Part shown: positions 57,139 to 64,000 of the stretch, one piece after another
How the letters are laid out: every line of letters begins with the position of its first letter
How positions within the stretch are numbered: position 1 is the stretch's first letter
Source of the DNA: Comamonas halotolerans
Lineage (GTDB): Bacteria > Pseudomonadota > Gammaproteobacteria > Burkholderiales > Burkholderiaceae_C
Length of the DNA: 64,000 bases
Assembly: GCF_030162935.1 (NCBI RefSeq)
Contig: NZ_JASAUZ010000001.1
Coordinates: 620,001-684,000 of the forward strand
Direction: 5' to 3'
Notes under the pieces: model-generated
What the model was told of the DNA's origin: nothing
Databases searched by the model: none
The model's input: only the letters and a program-made list of their open reading frames with translations
Position numbers and translations under genes: made by a program

Positions 57139-57530
57139 TCAGGTTTTCCTTCCTGCGCAGCACGCTCTTTGGCTTTGCGCAAAGCTTTTTCTTCCAGGCC
57201 ACTGGTACCTTCACGGCGCTCCAGTTCAGCCACGACGTCAGCGGGAGTGAGCCCATAGTGCGACAGTGCAATCATGGAGTGAAACCATAAATCCGCTACT
57301 TCATAAAGGATTTTCCCCTTGTCAGCACCGGCATCCACATCCTTGGCAGCCATCACCACTTCAGTGGCTTCCTCTCCAATCTTCTTCAAGAAAGCATCAG
57401 GGCCTTTATGCAACAAACGGGCCACATAGCTTTTTTCGGGATCTCCGCCATTGATAGCTTTACGACTTTCGATGACGGAAGCAAGACGAGCCAAGCCACC
57501 TTCGACCGAGACAGTATTTTCTTCAGACAT
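57135..57530 (-). CDS. hisE: Phosphoribosyl-ATP diphosphatase
   Basis: A 131-residue MazG-like enzyme for the second step of histidine synthesis. [15 protein letters not shown] and [14 protein letters not shown] hold the metal-binding acidic residues. It is separate from hisI, which is five bases upstream, as in most betaproteobacteria (fused in enterics). Confidence 0.96.
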   Translation of the reverse strand: MSEENTVSVEGGLARLASVIESRKAINGGDPEKSYVARLLHKGPDAFLKKIGEEATEVVMAAKDVDAGADKGKILYEVADLWFHSMIALSHYGLTPADVVAELERREGTSGLEEKALRKAKERAAQEGKPE

Positions 57531-57535
57531 GATTG

Positions 57536-57925
57536 TTATTTATAGATGGATGCGGGATCTTTCAAGACTGGATCAATGGCGACCCACTGTCCGTCCTTGA
57601 ACACACTGTAAAAACAAGAGTGGCGACCGGTATGACAGGCAATACCTGGCTCATGCCCCTGCTGGGTAATTTTGAGCAGAATGACATCGTTATCGCAATC
57701 AATACGCATCTCGTGCACAGTCTGCACATGGCCGGACTCTTCGCCCTTGAACCACAGCCTGTTGCGTGAGCGGCTGAAGTACACGGCGCGGCCCAGTTCA
57801 GCCGTTTTTTGCAGCGCTTCACGGTTCATCCACGCAAACATCACCACATCACCGGTGCTGTGTTCCTGCGCAATCACGGGTACCAGACCCTGCGCATCCC
57901 ATTTCACTTGATCAAGCCAGCTCAT
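57536..57925 (-). CDS. hisI: Phosphoribosyl-AMP cyclohydrolase
   Basis: A 129-residue zinc enzyme for the third step of histidine synthesis. [10 protein letters not shown], the metal site [15 protein letters not shown] and [10 protein letters not shown] with the zinc Cys residues are present. ATG at 57925. Upstream is a 227-base gap to hisF. Confidence 0.96.
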   Translation of the reverse strand: MSWLDQVKWDAQGLVPVIAQEHSTGDVVMFAWMNREALQKTAELGRAVYFSRSRNRLWFKGEESGHVQTVHEMRIDCDNDVILLKITQQGHEPGIACHTGRHSCFYSVFKDGQWVAIDPVLKDPASIYK

Positions 57926-58152
57926 CGGAATTCCTGTTTTAAATAGCTACTGGTACCAGCCAATAGCCATCTTTCATATCAAGACACTAGCAAGCACCTT
58001 ATTTGCAAGCGCAAGCTACTCGTTTTCATGGGTTAAAAGACAAACTACCACCTTGCAAAGGCGCGCTTAAAACGAAGCTCCCGAACGAAGACCCTCGCTG
58101 CGTTTCGACAATCGCAGGCAAAGAAGTATCAAAGTCTGTTTTGCGACTCAAC

Positions 58153-58953
58153 TCAAAGACGCACGGGTATGCCGCGCTCACGCATGCGCTCTTTCGCCTG
58201 CTGCACGGTGTATTCACCGTAGTGGAAGATGCTGGCGGCCAGCACCGCATCGGCACCACCTTGTTGCACCCCGTCAGCCAAGTGATCAAGGTTGCCAACG
58301 CCACCCGATGCAATCACCGGCACGCCCACCGCGTCCGAGACCGCACGAGTCAGCGCCAAGTCAAAACCGCTCTTGGTGCCATCTTTGTCCATGCTGGTAA
58401 GCAAGATCTCACCTGCACCACGCTGCGCCATTTCTTCGGCCCAGCGAATCACATCCAGTCCTACATTCTTGCGTCCACCGTGGCTGTACACATCCCAACC
58501 TGGCCCCATGGGCGTGCCATTCGGACCAATGCGCTGCTCATCCTCAGGGGTGCGGCGCTTGGCGTCAATGGCCACCACAATGCACTGCGCACCGTATTTA
58601 TCGGAGCAGGCATTGATGGTGGAAGGATTGGCGATGGCCGCCGAGTTGAAGCTGGTCTTGTCCGCACCTGCGTTGAGCAGGCGGCGCACATCTTCCACAG
58701 TGCGCACGCCACCACCCACAGTTAGTGGAATGAACACCTGCGACGCCACCGCCTCGATGATGGGCAAGATCAGATCGCGACCATCACTGGTGGCAGTGAT
58801 GTCCAGAAAGGTCAGTTCATCTGCCCCTTGTGCGTTGTAGCGCGCAGCAATTTCCACGGGATCTCCGGCATCGCGCAGCTCCAGAAAGTTGACCCCTTTG
58901 ACCACACGGCCACCGGTCACGTCGAGGCAAGGAATGATGCGTTTGGCGAGCAT
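58153..58953 (-). CDS. hisF: Imidazole glycerol phosphate synthase cyclase subunit
   Basis: A 266-residue TIM barrel that forms IGP and AICAR from PRFAR with ammonia from His[21 protein letters not shown] carries the first catalytic Asp; the second is in [18 protein letters not shown] at 58953; the frame stays open to 59361 but that part overlaps the mutarotase gene and is not coding. hisI follows after 227 bases. Confidence 0.97.
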   Translation of the reverse strand: MLAKRIIPCLDVTGGRVVKGVNFLELRDAGDPVEIAARYNAQGADELTFLDITATSDGRDLILPIIEAVASQVFIPLTVGGGVRTVEDVRRLLNAGADKTSFNSAAIANPSTINACSDKYGAQCIVVAIDAKRRTPEDEQRIGPNGTPMGPGWDVYSHGGRKNVGLDVIRWAEEMAQRGAGEILLTSMDKDGTKSGFDLALTRAVSDAVGVPVIASGGVGNLDHLADGVQQGGADAVLAASIFHYGEYTVQQAKERMRERGIPVRL

Positions 58954-59002
58954 GAAAAAAACTTTTTCTAACGGTTGAAAATCTGGGGCGGATTGCAGGC
59001 GC

Positions 59003-59860
59003 TTAATCCTGTACCTGCATGGTTTGGGCGGCTTGCCAATGCTGGCCTGGATGCAAGGCAATGGGCTGGTTGATGGCTGCCGCCTCCACACACAGCATAC
59101 GCATCCAGTCAGCAGGCTGCATGTCCTGCAAACTGGCGCCAAGCGTAGGGCCGGGGTTCCAGACCACAGTTTCTGACCAGGCCACGTCCTGGCTGATCTG
59201 CAAAGTGCCTGCAGCATCACGCAGTTGCAAAGGCTGCACTGCACGGGTATAGACACGATCAAGCTCTTGCCCCAGCGCGACTGCACCTTCTTGTACCGCG
59301 GGTGCAAAGTTTTTTGCAGCATCCCAGAAGGCAGCCCCGTCCAGACCATGCAAAGCTGCAATATCTGCCCCCTGCACCGCCAGATAGGTGTGCAGCGCCC
59401 CCGTAAAGGCCAAGGCTGTGCTGCCGGTGTTGGTCACAGACAGTTGCACCCGCAAAGTATCTGGCGAGAGCATCACCTCCAGCTCGGCACGCAGGCCGTG
59501 CGGAAAGTCTGCATGCAAGGGCTGCTGCGCATCCCAGCACCAACGCGCTGACATGGCAGCGCCATCCGCATCCGTTTGCGCGTCCATCCACTGCCAGGTG
59601 GCTCGCCGCGCCAAACCGTGTTTGGGCAGAGGACCACGCGCATTGAACTGCGGAAAGCAGACTGGCACACCGCCACGAATGGCCGCGGTCCCATCCAGCA
59701 CTGCGCGCTCGGAGAGAAACATGCGCTCGCAGCCCCGTGCTGACCAGGACAGCACCTGGGCTCCAAAATCAGAGACCCGCACGCTATCCCCATTGGGTAA
59801 GACGAACAGCGTGCAAGCAAGGCCACGCCAGACTTCTCGCGTGGCTTTTGGTTGGGTCAT
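59003..59860 (-). CDS. D-hexose-6-phosphate mutarotase (aldose 1-epimerase family)
   Basis: A 285-residue YeaD-type epimerase that interconverts alpha and beta hexose 6-phosphates. [21 protein letters not shown] carries the catalytic His region, and [20 protein letters not shown] with the following MLCVEAAAI carry the second part with the catalytic Glu. Its ATG shares one base with the hisA stop (TAATG), so it is translationally coupled inside the histidine cluster, where it has no known pathway role. Confidence 0.92.
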   Translation of the reverse strand: MTQPKATREVWRGLACTLFVLPNGDSVRVSDFGAQVLSWSARGCERMFLSERAVLDGTAAIRGGVPVCFPQFNARGPLPKHGLARRATWQWMDAQTDADGAAMSARWCWDAQQPLHADFPHGLRAELEVMLSPDTLRVQLSVTNTGSTALAFTGALHTYLAVQGADIAALHGLDGAAFWDAAKNFAPAVQEGAVALGQELDRVYTRAVQPLQLRDAAGTLQISQDVAWSETVVWNPGPTLGASLQDMQPADWMRMLCVEAAAINQPIALHPGQHWQAAQTMQVQD

Positions 59861-60633
59861 TACGCGTCGTCTTCTAGGTCTAGGTCTTCGTCGTCGTAAC
59901 CACTGAGCTTGTCCGCCAGCTTCTGGCCTGCAGCAAAGTCCAGATCACCGGTGTAAATTGCACGACCGCAGATCACGCCTTCTACGCCCTCTTCTTCCAC
60001 CGCGCACAGTTGCTCGATGTCTTTGATGCTGGCCAGACCGCCAGAAGCGATGATTGGAATGCGCACCGCCTGCGCCAGCTTCACAGTGGCCTCTATGTTG
60101 ATGCCCGACAGCATGCCGTCGCGGCCAATATCGGTGTAGATGATGGAATCCACGCCCCAGTCTTCAAAACGCTTGGCAGTGGAAATCACGTCCTGGCCGG
60201 TCAGCTTGCTCCAGCCATCGACCGCCACCTTGCCATCTTTGGCGTCCAAGCCCACGATGATGTGGCCCGCAAACGCACTGCATGCGTCTTGCAGAAAACC
60301 GGGGTTCTTCACTGCGGCGGTGCCGATGATGATGTATTCCATGCCTGCGTCGATATAACGCTCAATGGTGTCCAGATCGCGGATGCCACCACCGAGTTGC
60401 ACGGGGATCTCACCATCGACTTCCTTCAGGATAGCCTTGATAGCGGACAAGTTCTTGGGCTGGCCCGCAAACGCGCCATTCAAGTCCACAAGATGCAGGC
60501 GGCGAGCACCAGCGTCCAGCCATTTGCGCGCCATTTCGGCGGGATCACCAAATGTGGTGGATTGCTCCATGTCACCTTGTTTGAGTCGGACGCATTGGCC
60601 GTCTTTGAGGTCGATGGCGGGAATCAGCAGCAT
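59860..60633 (-). CDS. hisA: Phosphoribosylformimino-5-aminoimidazole carboxamide ribotide isomerase
   Basis: A 257-residue TIM barrel isomerase for the fourth step of histidine synthesis. [20 protein letters not shown] has the first catalytic Asp; the second lies in [14 protein letters not shown]. The last dozen residues are strongly acidic ([11 protein letters not shown]), a tail beyond the barrel. Stop overlaps the mutarotase start. Confidence 0.97.
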   Translation of the reverse strand: MLLIPAIDLKDGQCVRLKQGDMEQSTTFGDPAEMARKWLDAGARRLHLVDLNGAFAGQPKNLSAIKAILKEVDGEIPVQLGGGIRDLDTIERYIDAGMEYIIIGTAAVKNPGFLQDACSAFAGHIIVGLDAKDGKVAVDGWSKLTGQDVISTAKRFEDWGVDSIIYTDIGRDGMLSGINIEATVKLAQAVRIPIIASGGLASIKDIEQLCAVEEEGVEGVICGRAIYTGDLDFAAGQKLADKLSGYDDEDLDLEDDA

Positions 60634-60702
60634 GATGTGCGAGAGGCTTTGCCTTAGAGTTGGCCTAACGAAAATGTGGCCAGGGTTGAGGAGAGTGTGA
60701 GC

Positions 60703-61371
60703 TTACGGGTTCCAGTGGAGGAAATTGCGGTACAGCTGAATGCCGTGATCCGCACTTTTCTCGGGATGGAACTGCGTAGCAAAAATCTTATCGCGTGCAA
60801 CGGCAGATGCAAACCTTCCACCGTAATCTGTCTCTGCGGCGCAATATGCAGCATCAGCTGGAACCGCATAGAAGCTGTGTACAAAGTAGAAGTAGGCCCC
60901 GTCAGGAATCCCCTCCCAGATGGGGTGACGCACGCCGCCAGGCTCAGTGGGGAACACTTGATTCCACCCCATTTGCGGCACCTTGAAGCGGCTGCCATCC
61001 GGCTGAAGCCGCCCCGCCAGATCAAAGCGTTTGACGCAGCCCGGAATCAGCCCCAGGGATGGCGTATCACCTTCTTCGCTGTGCTCCAGCAGCATTTGCA
61101 TGCCCACGCACACGCCAAACAAAGGCTTGCTGGCCGCGGCCTCCAGCACAGCCTCTTGCAGGCCCGACGCTTTCAATGCGGCCATGCAATCGCGCATGGC
61201 TCCTTGACCGGGCAACACAATCCGGCTGGCCGCACGCACTTCGGCAGGATCCTGGGTAACGATGACTTGTACATCGGTGCCCAAAGCAGCGGTTTTGACG
61301 GCCTGCGAGACCGAGCGCAAATTGCCCATCTCGTAATCAACCACGGCCACGATGTTGTTCATGGAACTCAT
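60703..61371 (-). CDS. hisH: Imidazole glycerol phosphate synthase glutaminase subunit
   Basis: A 222-residue class I glutamine amidotransferase that supplies ammonia to HisF. Nucleophile Cys in LFGVCVGMQ (about 82), the oxyanion PGQGAM region, and the His-Glu pair in [13 protein letters not shown]. Start could be the ATG at 61371 or 61362; neither has a strong ribosome site. Lies 69 bases before hisA. Confidence 0.96.
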   Translation of the reverse strand: MSSMNNIVAVVDYEMGNLRSVSQAVKTAALGTDVQVIVTQDPAEVRAASRIVLPGQGAMRDCMAALKASGLQEAVLEAAASKPLFGVCVGMQMLLEHSEEGDTPSLGLIPGCVKRFDLAGRLQPDGSRFKVPQMGWNQVFPTEPGGVRHPIWEGIPDGAYFYFVHSFYAVPADAAYCAAETDYGGRFASAVARDKIFATQFHPEKSADHGIQLYRNFLHWNP

Positions 61372-61452
61372 AACACTTCGCGCAATTTATTGCTGAGTTT
61401 TAATGCACCAGCACACAACATCCGCTCACGGGCATGCACTGATTGCGCTCTT

Positions 61453-62088
61453 TTACAGGCTACCCTTGGTAGAAGGAATCACGCCGGCCATGCGTTCATC
61501 ACGCTCCAGCGCAAAACGCAAAGCCCGGGCAAACGCCTTGAAAATGGTTTCGCACTGGTGGTGCGCGTTGAAACCCTTCAAATTATCGATGTGCAGTGTG
61601 ACGCCGGCATGGTTCACAAAGCCTTGGAAAAACTCGTACACCAACTGGGTATCCAGTTCACCAATGCGACCAGCAGTGAACTTGCAATCCATGTGCAAAC
61701 CCGGACGGCCCGAGAAATCGATCACCACCCTCGACAAAGCCTCGTCCAGCGGAACATAGGCATGTCCATAGCGACGAATACCCTTTTTATCGCCTACGGC
61801 TTTGGCAAAAGCCTGGCCAATAGTGATGCCGATGTCTTCCACCGTATGGTGTCCATCAATGTGCAGATCACCTTCGCAGTCCACATTCAGATCAATCAAC
61901 CCATGTCGGGAAATCTGGTCCAGCATATGGTCCAGAAAACCAATGCCAGATGCCAAACGTGCCTTGCCTGTACCGTCCAGGTCCACGCGCACATGTACGC
62001 GGGTTTCGGCAGTATTGCGCTGCACCTCAGCCACGCGGGCGGTGCAATCGACAGTGGTAGCGGTGGAGGGGACGAGTGCATTGCTCAT
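61453..62088 (-). CDS. hisB: Imidazoleglycerol-phosphate dehydratase
   Basis: A 211-residue single-function manganese enzyme. The metal-binding repeats [24 protein letters not shown] and [16 protein letters not shown] are complete. There is no HisB phosphatase domain, so histidinol phosphatase must be elsewhere. ATG overlaps the hisC stop by four bases (ATGA). Confidence 0.97.
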   Translation of the reverse strand: MSNALVPSTATTVDCTARVAEVQRNTAETRVHVRVDLDGTGKARLASGIGFLDHMLDQISRHGLIDLNVDCEGDLHIDGHHTVEDIGITIGQAFAKAVGDKKGIRRYGHAYVPLDEALSRVVIDFSGRPGLHMDCKFTAGRIGELDTQLVYEFFQGFVNHAGVTLHIDNLKGFNAHHQCETIFKAFARALRFALERDERMAGVIPSTKGSL

Positions 62089-63206
62089 AGCGATTCCTTC
62101 AGGGCTGCCAGCATTTGGGCATTTTCTTCACGGGTGCCTACGGTCAGTCGCAGGCAATTGGCCAGCAAGGAGTGCATGGCCGCGACATTTTTCACCAACA
62201 CGCCGCGCTGCTTCATGGCGGCTTGCGCTGCACCTGCATCGCGCACCCGAACCAAGACCATATTCGCCTCGGAAGGCCAGACTTTGTCTATGCCTTCCAG
62301 AGCGCCCAACGCATCCATCAAGGGTTTGCGCTCAGCACGAATGGCCGCAGCTTGCTCTGCGTACAGCGGTGCGTGCTCCAGCGCAAAAATTGCCGTCTCG
62401 CAATTGAGCACACTGATGTTGTAAGGAGGACGCACTTTATCCAGTTCGTTGACGATGGCAGCAGGCCCAATCAGATAACCCAGACGCGCGCCAGCCAGAC
62501 CAAACTTGGAGAGAGTGCGCATCAGCAGCACATGGGTGTTGCGCTCAGGGAAGGCGCGCATCTGGTCAATCCAGCTGCGGCTGGCAAATGGCTGGTAAGC
62601 CTCATCCATCACCACCAAACCACCGATTGCGCCCACGGCATCAATCACTGCCTGTACCTTGTCCTCGGCCCACAGCGTGGCCGTGGGGTTATTGGGATAG
62701 GCAATGTAGGTGATGGCAGGCTTTTTCTCGCCAATCGCCGCAAGCATGGCGGGCACATCCAGGTCAAAGTCTTGCGTCAGCTGAACACCCACAAAATCCA
62801 GGCCTTGCAACTGCGCTGACAGCGGATACATCACAAAACCCGGCATGGGTGCCAGCATGGTAGCCCGGCGGCCTTGCGCACCCGGCTGTGCGGTTGCCAG
62901 CGCCAGCATGGAAATCACTTCGTCCGAGCCATTGCCCAGCAACACCGCACTGCCCTCAGGCGCACCGGCGTAGTCCATGAGCATTTGTTTCAGGACTTCC
63001 AGACGCTCACCTGGGTAGCGGTTGATTTCCAGGACTCCCAATCGCTCACCCAGAGCCTTTTGCAATTCCAGCGGAAGACGGAATGGGTTCTCCATGGTGT
63101 CCATCTTCAGCAAACCTTGCGCAGGTTGCACATGGTAGGCATGCATGGCGCGCACATCGGAGCGAATACGTTCCAGGGCCTTGGTAGAGATTGAGGCTGC
63201 AGACAT
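62085..63206 (-). CDS. hisC: Histidinol-phosphate aminotransferase
   Basis: A 373-residue PLP enzyme of fold type [27 protein letters not shown]-like ([10 protein letters not shown]), [10 protein letters not shown] and [13 protein letters not shown] carry the PLP and substrate residues, with the Schiff-base lysine in the last. The ATG at 63206 with GGAAAG upstream fits the family. Directly upstream is the toxin gene, with 42 bases between. Confidence 0.97.
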   Translation of the reverse strand: MSAASISTKALERIRSDVRAMHAYHVQPAQGLLKMDTMENPFRLPLELQKALGERLGVLEINRYPGERLEVLKQMLMDYAGAPEGSAVLLGNGSDEVISMLALATAQPGAQGRRATMLAPMPGFVMYPLSAQLQGLDFVGVQLTQDFDLDVPAMLAAIGEKKPAITYIAYPNNPTATLWAEDKVQAVIDAVGAIGGLVVMDEAYQPFASRSWIDQMRAFPERNTHVLLMRTLSKFGLAGARLGYLIGPAAIVNELDKVRPPYNISVLNCETAIFALEHAPLYAEQAAAIRAERKPLMDALGALEGIDKVWPSEANMVLVRVRDAGAAQAAMKQRGVLVKNVAAMHSLLANCLRLTVGTREENAQMLAALKESL

Positions 63207-63248
63207 GGGGTTCACACTTTCCAATTTCTTCACAAAATCCAACGCAGG

Positions 63249-63704
63249 TCAACGTGGTGACTCAGACGCTTTCAATTCATTTTGCGGTGCCTGCTGCTGC
63301 GGATTCACCATGGTGACACCGCCATATTGCGCACCGTGGGGCAGGTGCAGCGTCAGCATCCACTCGCAGCCGCTGTGCTGGGCACAAGCCACCGCCAGAC
63401 AATCGGCAAAGGGCAGCTCATGGCGTGCCTGCACAGCCCACGCGGTTTCCAGCGTTGCAGCATCGGTTTTCCATGGATTCCAGGTCTGGTAACGGCGGAT
63501 GGCCGCACGCGCGTCACCCTGCGGCAGAGGTATTTCGGCAGTGGTGACCTGCTCGTAAAACTCCACCAGCGCCTGATTGCCCGTGCGCCCTGCGCGACTG
63601 TGCCAAAGCACATCCAGCCAGCTCAGAACCGCCTCATAAAGGGCGACATTTCCTGTATCTTCAGCTGCAATCAGCACCGAAGTATCTACAAATACCGTGT
63701 TCAT
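63249..63704 (-). CDS. PIN-domain toxin (VapC-like RNase), possibly weakened
   Basis: A 151-residue PIN protein. VFVDTSVLI carries the first acid (Asp7), NQALVEFY the second (Glu48), and PFADCLAVACA the third (Asp101). The place where many relatives have a SED-type fourth acid before the LQHG loop reads LTLHLPHG here, so one active-site acid may be missing. The tail after VTMVNP is Gln/Ser-rich. Start at the ATG 63704, overlapping the antitoxin stop by four bases (ATGA). Such toxins cut specific RNAs when free of antitoxin. Confidence 0.85.
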   Translation of the reverse strand: MNTVFVDTSVLIAAEDTGNVALYEAVLSWLDVLWHSRAGRTGNQALVEFYEQVTTAEIPLPQGDARAAIRRYQTWNPWKTDAATLETAWAVQARHELPFADCLAVACAQHSGCEWMLTLHLPHGAQYGGVTMVNPQQQAPQNELKASESPR

Positions 63705-63970
63705 GCAGCATCCCCGGCTTGCCCATCTTGCAAAGCATTCGAACGCTTGCCACTGGCACGACGCAGGGCACTGGAGGATGGAGCTTGCGCTTTCCAGGTG
63801 CGCTCGTCGGTGCGCCACGCCAGATAAGCACGCTCGTAAGTATCTTCTCTGCGCTGCATTTCAGCCATGAAGTCACCCAGCATGCGCGAGACACTGGTGC
63901 CTCGACGTGCAGCCTCGATGCGTGCCCACTCCAGCACGCTGTCTTCTACGGTAATGGTGACGTTCTTCAT
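63701..63970 (-). CDS. Ribbon-helix-helix antitoxin
   Basis: An 89-residue protein. The N-terminus MKNVTITVEDSVLEWARIEA, then RRGTSVSRMLGDFM, is a classical ribbon-helix-helix DNA-binding domain. The C-terminal half is basic and probably wraps the toxin. ATG at 63970 (a GTG at 63976 is less likely). An inverted repeat 12 bases upstream is a likely operator for self-repression. Together with the overlapping PIN gene it forms a type II toxin-antitoxin unit. Confidence 0.85.
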   Translation of the reverse strand: MKNVTITVEDSVLEWARIEAARRGTSVSRMLGDFMAEMQRREDTYERAYLAWRTDERTWKAQAPSSSALRRASGKRSNALQDGQAGDAA

Positions 63971-63982
63971 GCGCACGAGTCT

Positions 63983-63997
63983 ACACGATTTTCGTGT
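63983..63997. promoter_or_regulatory. Operator-like palindrome upstream of the antitoxin
   Basis: ACACGA-TTT-TCGTGT is a perfect 6-bp interrupted dyad, 12 bases before the antitoxin ATG, the usual place for autorepression by a ribbon-helix-helix antitoxin. The promoter lies at or beyond the window edge. Confidence 0.6.
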
Positions 63998-64000
63998 GAC

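Noticed and set aside
58954-59361. N-terminal extension of hisF
   Set aside because: The open frame continues upstream but the residues do not resemble HisF and overlap the mutarotase gene; the family start is the ATG at 58953.

Overview
The window is an ordinary chromosomal segment of a betaproteobacterium, most likely Burkholderiales, family Comamonadaceae, and closest in feel to Comamonas. This rests on three things: moderately GC-rich coding DNA; gene neighbourhoods known from that group (ubiJ-Tim44-ubiE; pilBCD-coaE-zapD-yacG next to argJ and secA; petABC-sspA-sspB; hisCBHAFIE running into tatABC); and the presence of a Bug/TctC solute receptor. Genus placement is inference from gene order and protein resemblance; no search was run. 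I see no rRNA, CRISPR array, prophage, transposase or integrase.

Layout. 1-7280 (minus strand): ubiquinone biosynthesis (partial ubiJ, a Tim44-domain protein, ubiE), a DUF971 protein with a Cys/Gly tail, a HIT protein and a 1299-residue FAD/Fe-S oxidoreductase. 7609-12923 (plus): the glycerol-3-phosphate uptake cluster ugpBAECQ behind a three-repeat Pho-box-like element. 13221-16133: an N-formylglutamate amidohydrolase and Bug-receptor pair (minus) with a divergent LysR regulator. 16144-21887: hemA, prfA, prmC, grxD and a CBS/CNNM-type membrane protein. 22097-26282: an unrecognised membrane-anchored Asp-box protein, a lytic transglycosylase and proS. 26375-31301: rppH, proB, obgE, rpmA, rplU and ispB. 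31458-37071: pilB, pilC, pilD, coaE, zapD, yacG. 37164-42859 (minus): a MutT-type Nudix hydrolase, a DUF815 ATPase, argJ, secA. 43090-43681: a DciA-like gene and two identical tRNA-Thr genes. 43730-47842 (minus): sspB, sspA and the cytochrome bc1 operon petABC. 47992-53291: mscL, pdxA, a Nif3-family protein, a metabolite:H+ symporter and a DegS/DegQ-like protease. 53492-63206 (minus): tatC, tatB, tatA, hinT, a patatin-like lipase, a small membrane protein, and hisE, hisI, hisF, a hexose-6-phosphate mutarotase, hisA, hisH, hisB, hisC. 63249-63970: a ribbon-helix-helix/PIN toxin-antitoxin pair directly upstream of hisC.

How the genes work together. Most encode core metabolism and envelope function: quinone and respiratory chain (ubiE, ispB, petABC), protein export (secA, tatABC), translation (prfA, prmC, proS, rpmA, rplU, obgE), haem, proline, arginine and histidine synthesis, and type IV pilus assembly without a pilin gene. 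Tat export links several parts: the Rieske protein (KR motif) and the lytic transglycosylase (RR motif) both have Tat-like leaders.

No large undescribed system was found. The best leads are local: the Pho-box-like array before ugpB; the T-N11-A palindrome before the LysR gene; a probably leaderless hemA transcript; tandem 14-bp repeats at the pilB start; the Asp-box orphan; the mutarotase coupled to hisA; and the toxin-antitoxin pair with an operator-like palindrome and an altered PIN active site.
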